DNA from: Ruminococcus sp.
Lineage (GTDB): Bacteria; Bacillota; Clostridia; Oscillospirales; Ruminococcaceae
Length of the DNA stretch: 10,551 nt
Reading direction: 5' to 3'
Assembly: GCA_014799765.1 (NCBI GenBank)
Contig: JAAVHK010000072.1
Span: forward strand, 1-10,551
Shown here: in pieces, positions 7,730-10,551 of the stretch
Position numbering within the stretch: position 1 is the first letter of the stretch
Layout: the number at the start of each line of letters is the position of its first letter
Made by a program: the position numbers and the translations under genes
Notes under the pieces: generated by a model
Databases searched by the model: none
The model's input: only the letters and a program-made list of their open reading frames with translations
What the model was told of the DNA's origin: nothing

Positions 7730-10551
7730 TTGTATCTTAAATCACTTGATATACATGGTTTCAAATCGTTTCCGGATAAAATAAGCCTTACTTTTGACAA
7801 GGGACTTACAGCCGTTGTAGGTCCTAATGGTAGCGGAAAAAGTAATATCGGCGATTCTGTACGCTGGGTACTGGGCGAACAGTCAACAAAAACCCTCAGA
7901 GGCAACAAAATGGAAGACGTTATTTTTTCCGGTACTGTTGCACGCAAGCCTATGGGATTCGCCACAGTCACGCTTAATATAGATAATTCCGACGGTATGC
8001 TTGACGGTATGGGTGAGGAAGTAGCGGTCACACGTAAGCTTTACCGTAGCGGTGAAAGTGAATACATGATTAACGGAAAACCTGTCCGGCTGAAAGATAT
8101 AAATGAATTGTTCATGGATACCGGCTTAGGCAGGGACGGTTATTCAATCATAGGTCAGGGACGTATCGCAGAAATTGTCGGGGCAAAAAGTAATGACCGC
8201 CGTGACATTTTCGAGGAAGCCTCCGGAATATCAAAATTCCGCTATAAAAAAGTTGAAGCAGAAAAAAAATTATCACAGGCACAGGAAAATCTTTTCAGAC
8301 TGGCGGATATTATGTCGGAACTCAAAAGCCGTATTGAACCTCTCCGAATTCAGTCGGGAAAAGCACAGAAATTTATTGAACTTTCGGAAAAAAAGAAAAT
8401 ACTTGAAATTTCCGTATGGGTAAGCCGTCTTGACGAAATGAAACGTAATCTTGAAAAAACTGAAGAAAAAATACTGGTCAGCAGAACGGAATACGAAAAC
8501 ATTGAAAACGATATTCAGGAGCAGGACAGACTGATTCAGGACGGTTTCAGAAAAATGCAGGAATGTAATATAAAATCTGACGAAATGCGTCACAGAATGA
8601 TTGAAGAAGAAAAAACTTCCTCAGAAATCAAATCTCGTATAGCCGTACTCGAAAATGATGTGAAGCACTCCGAAGATGATATTGTTTCGGCAGAAAAAAC
8701 TATAAAAGAAAATAAAATCACAAATAAATCACTTACCGGAAAAAAACAGGAAATATCTGAAATTATCGTGAATCTTCAGAACGAAAAAACAAGTCTTGAG
8801 AATGAAATTTCAGATACTGAAAAAATTATCCGGAAAACTGAACAGGAAATTTCCGCTGTAAATGAAAATTCCGTAAAATACGGAGCTGAATTACAGAATC
8901 TGTATATAAAACAGAGTGAAAAGAATTTTTCCGTAGAATCGGCTATAAAAACTATATCCGAAGAAACTGAACATATCCGGCTACTTAATGAAAACAGTCT
9001 GAATATTTCAAAAAAAATTTCTGAATATTCGGATAAAAAAGAAAAGTCCGTCACTGAACTTGAAAGAATCCGGAATAAAATTTCTGAACTTGAAAAGAAA
9101 CTTTCGGAATATATGAAACTCCATGCAACAGGCACAGAAAAATACAGAAATATAGCCAAAAAACTTCGTGAACTTGAATATAATCTCAGAGACAGTCAGC
9201 AGAGATATAAAATTCTGAGTGAAATGGAAAAAAATATGGAAGGCTTTACCGGAAGTGTAAAAGCAGTCCTCAGACAGAATATAACCGGAGTTCACGGAAC
9301 GGTCGCCGGAAATATAACCGTTCCGCAGAAATACGCCGTCGCCATAGAAACGGCTTTAGGTGGTGCTATGCAGAATATCATCGTTGATAACGAGGAAACC
9401 GCTAAAAAATGCATGGAATTTCTTAAAATGAATAAGTCCGGACGTGCTACATTTCTGCCGGTCACTTCAGTAAACGGACGTGATTTAAATGAAAACGGTC
9501 TTGAAAACTGTACTGGATTTGTTGCAACAGCCGACAGCCTTATTGAATGTAAGCCGGATTTCCGTAATATTATATCGTCACTTTCAGGGCGGACGGTCAT
9601 AGCAGAAGACATCACGACGGCAACGGAAATCGCCAGAAAATATAAATATCGTTTCCGGATAGTCACAACCGACGGACAGATTATAAATTCCGGCGGTTCG
9701 TTTACAGGTGGGTCATCGCAGAAGACAAGCGGTATTATAACACGTCGTAATGAAATAAATGCTCTTGAAAAGAATATTGAAAAACTCTCAGGTGAGTGCG
9801 GAAAACTCCGTGAAAGTGCAGAAAAAATACGTCCGGAAAATCAGAAAATTTCAAGTCAGATTGAAAATATAAAATCGGAAATAAACAGACTTAAAAATGA
9901 AACAGTCCAGATAAATGCTGAAATTTCCGGTCTTGAATCGCTTGCAGGACAACTGGAAATTCAGACAGCTGAAAATGTACATCTTATTGAAGAATCCGAA
10001 AGAAAAATAGCTGATGCACGTTCTGAAAATAAAAAATCCGCTGAAGAACTTGCTGAAATTTCTGAAAAAATAGTCATTGCTGAAAAAAATCTTAAAGAAG
10101 AAAAATCGGCAACGGAAAAACTTAACCTTACTATGAATGAATTTTCCGGAAAACTTTCGGAAATGAAAATAAGACATACAGAAATTATAAAGGATATTCA
10201 GGCAAAAAACAAGGATATTTCAGGAATTTACAAAAATATTACGTCCCTTGAAAAAAACATTGCCGGACTTAAAGAAAATATAAAAAATTTAAAAAAATCG
10301 GTTTCCATGAAAAATTCTGAAATAAAAATTATCGGTCTTAAACTGGAAAATCTTCAGGATAACACAGAAAAATATCTTTCTGTAATAAAAGAGTGTCGGG
10401 AACAGCATACCGAACAGAACCGGCTTGTTAATGAAATTCAGCGGAAACTTAAAACAATCAACACCAGAAAAGAAAAATTTTCCGGTGAAATAACACGTCT
10501 TGAAGAACGTCGTGAAAATATTAAACGTGATTCCGATAATATTATAAAACA
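7730..10551 (+). CDS. smc: Chromosome segregation/condensation protein SMC (3' end outside window)
   Basis: SMC dimers with ScpA and ScpB extrude DNA loops and compact the chromosome from the replication origin. The frame is open from TTG 7730 to the window end, about 940 codons of the roughly 1190 usual for bacterial SMC. The N-terminal ATPase half shows YLKSLDIHGFKSF, Walker A GPNGSGKSN (residues 31-39), the Q-loop WVLGEQ, and GRDGYSIIGQGRIAEIV followed by RRDIFEEASGISKFR. A long Glu/Lys-rich coiled coil covers about residues 165-500. The hinge follows at about 500-665 (GVHGTVAGNITVPQKYAVAIETALGG, then NSGGSFTGGS), and the returning coil runs to the edge. The C-terminal head with the signature motif and Walker B is outside. 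TTG is chosen because GGGAGGTG ends 6 bases before it and the first in-frame ATG (about codon 60) lies after Walker A. I found no stop across the whole frame. Confidence 0.97.
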   Translation, partial: MYLKSLDIHGFKSFPDKISLTFDKGLTAVVGPNGSGKSNIGDSVRWVLGEQSTKTLRGNKMEDVIFSGTVARKPMGFATVTLNIDNSDGMLDGMGEEVAVTRKLYRSGESEYMINGKPVRLKDINELFMDTGLGRDGYSIIGQGRIAEIVGAKSNDRRDIFEEASGISKFRYKKVEAEKKLSQAQENLFRLADIMSELKSRIEPLRIQSGKAQKFIELSEKKKILEISVWVSRLDEMKRNLEKTEEKILVSRTEYENIENDIQEQDRLIQDGFRKMQECNIKSDEMRHRMIEEEKTSSEIKSRIAVLENDVKHSEDDIVSAEKTIKENKITNKSLTGKKQEISEIIVNLQNEKTSLENEISDTEKIIRKTEQEISAVNENSVKYGAELQNLYIKQSEKNFSVESAIKTISEETEHIRLLNENSLNISKKISEYSDKKEKSVTELERIRNKISELEKKLSEYMKLHATGTEKYRNIAKKLRELEYNLRDSQQRYKILSEMEKNMEGFTGSVKAVLRQNITGVHGTVAGNITVPQKYAVAIETALGGAMQNIIVDNEETAKKCMEFLKMNKSGRATFLPVTSVNGRDLNENGLENCTGFVATADSLIECKPDFRNIISSLSGRTVIAEDITTATEIARKYKYRFRIVTTDGQIINSGGSFTGGSSQKTSGIITRRNEINALEKNIEKLSGECGKLRESAEKIRPENQKISSQIENIKSEINRLKNETVQINAEISGLESLAGQLEIQTAENVHLIEESERKIADARSENKKSAEELAEISEKIVIAEKNLKEEKSATEKLNLTMNEFSGKLSEMKIRHTEIIKDIQAKNKDISGIYKNITSLEKNIAGLKENIKNLKKSVSMKNSEIKIIGLKLENLQDNTEKYLSVIKECREQHTEQNRLVNEIQRKLKTINTRKEKFSGEITRLEERRENIKRDSDNIIK

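Larger units (their letters stand above)
1..10551 (+). other. Single gapless operon of eight genes
   Basis: All genes run in one direction and every junction overlaps or abuts: 4-base overlap methyltransferase/dprA, 0 gap dprA/topA, 4-base overlap topA/trmFO, 17 trmFO/plsX, 14 plsX/rnc, 11 rnc/radical SAM, 0 gap radical SAM/smc. I see no intergenic promoter space and no inverted repeat with a T-run that would act as a terminator. The controlling promoter is therefore probably upstream of base 1, although promoters inside genes cannot be excluded by reading. Confidence 0.8.

Noticed and set aside
7501..8031. Antisense open frame of 176 codons over the radical SAM/smc junction
   Set aside because: It covers the conserved SMC Walker A region on the other strand; no family resemblance or ribosome binding site supports it.
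8175..8423. Small + strand frame of 82 codons inside smc
   Set aside because: It is out of frame with the SMC head and first coil, has no known motif, and the SMC frame is open throughout.
8240..10551. A-rich, repetitive-looking DNA as a possible repeat array or regulatory region
   Set aside because: The repetition comes from Glu/Lys/Ile codons of the SMC coiled coils; no fixed repeat unit or spacing is present.
1..10551. A hidden defence system, mobile element, CRISPR array, tRNA or riboswitch
   Set aside because: Every base falls in a recognised housekeeping gene; there are no transposase motifs, regular direct repeats, or gaps that could hold structured RNA.

Overview
The window is a continuous stretch of bacterial chromosome carrying eight housekeeping genes, all on the + strand. 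The gene order (SpoU-type RNA methyltransferase, dprA, topA, trmFO, plsX, rnc, Elp3-like radical SAM gene, smc), the folate-dependent TrmFO, the moderately AT-rich composition, the AAAGGAG-type ribosome binding sites and the frequent TTG starts all point to a low-GC Gram-positive. The most likely group is class Clostridia, probably a Ruminococcus-like member of the Oscillospiraceae. The species cannot be fixed from this sequence alone.

Layout: 1-483 is the 3' part of a TrmH/SpoU-family RNA 2'-O-methyltransferase, cut by the window edge. 480-1631 is dprA, interrupted by one in-frame TAA at 660-662. 1632-3752 is topA (DNA topoisomerase I with three C-terminal zinc ribbons). 3749-5071 is trmFO (tRNA m5U54 methylation). 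5055-6077 is plsX (phospholipid synthesis). 6064-6750 is rnc (RNase III). 6740-7729 is an Elp3-like radical SAM enzyme lacking an acetyltransferase domain. 7730-10551 is the first ~940 codons of smc (chromosome condensation), cut by the right edge in the second coiled-coil arm. Every gene abuts or overlaps the next, so there is no intergenic base, no room for a conventional intergenic promoter and no terminator. The genes look like one translationally coupled operon for DNA maintenance (dprA, topA, smc), RNA maturation (methyltransferase, trmFO, rnc, possibly the radical SAM enzyme) and lipid synthesis (plsX).

I found no defence system, mobile element, CRISPR array or RNA gene. Two observations deserve checking. 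First, dprA has a premature stop with intact, same-frame homology on both sides. Second, the window has a strong word bias: by eye there is no GATC, no GGCC and no GCGC in 10.5 kb, while CCGG occurs about 95 times. Asp codons followed by C are always GAC, which suggests that GATC avoidance shapes synonymous codon choice.
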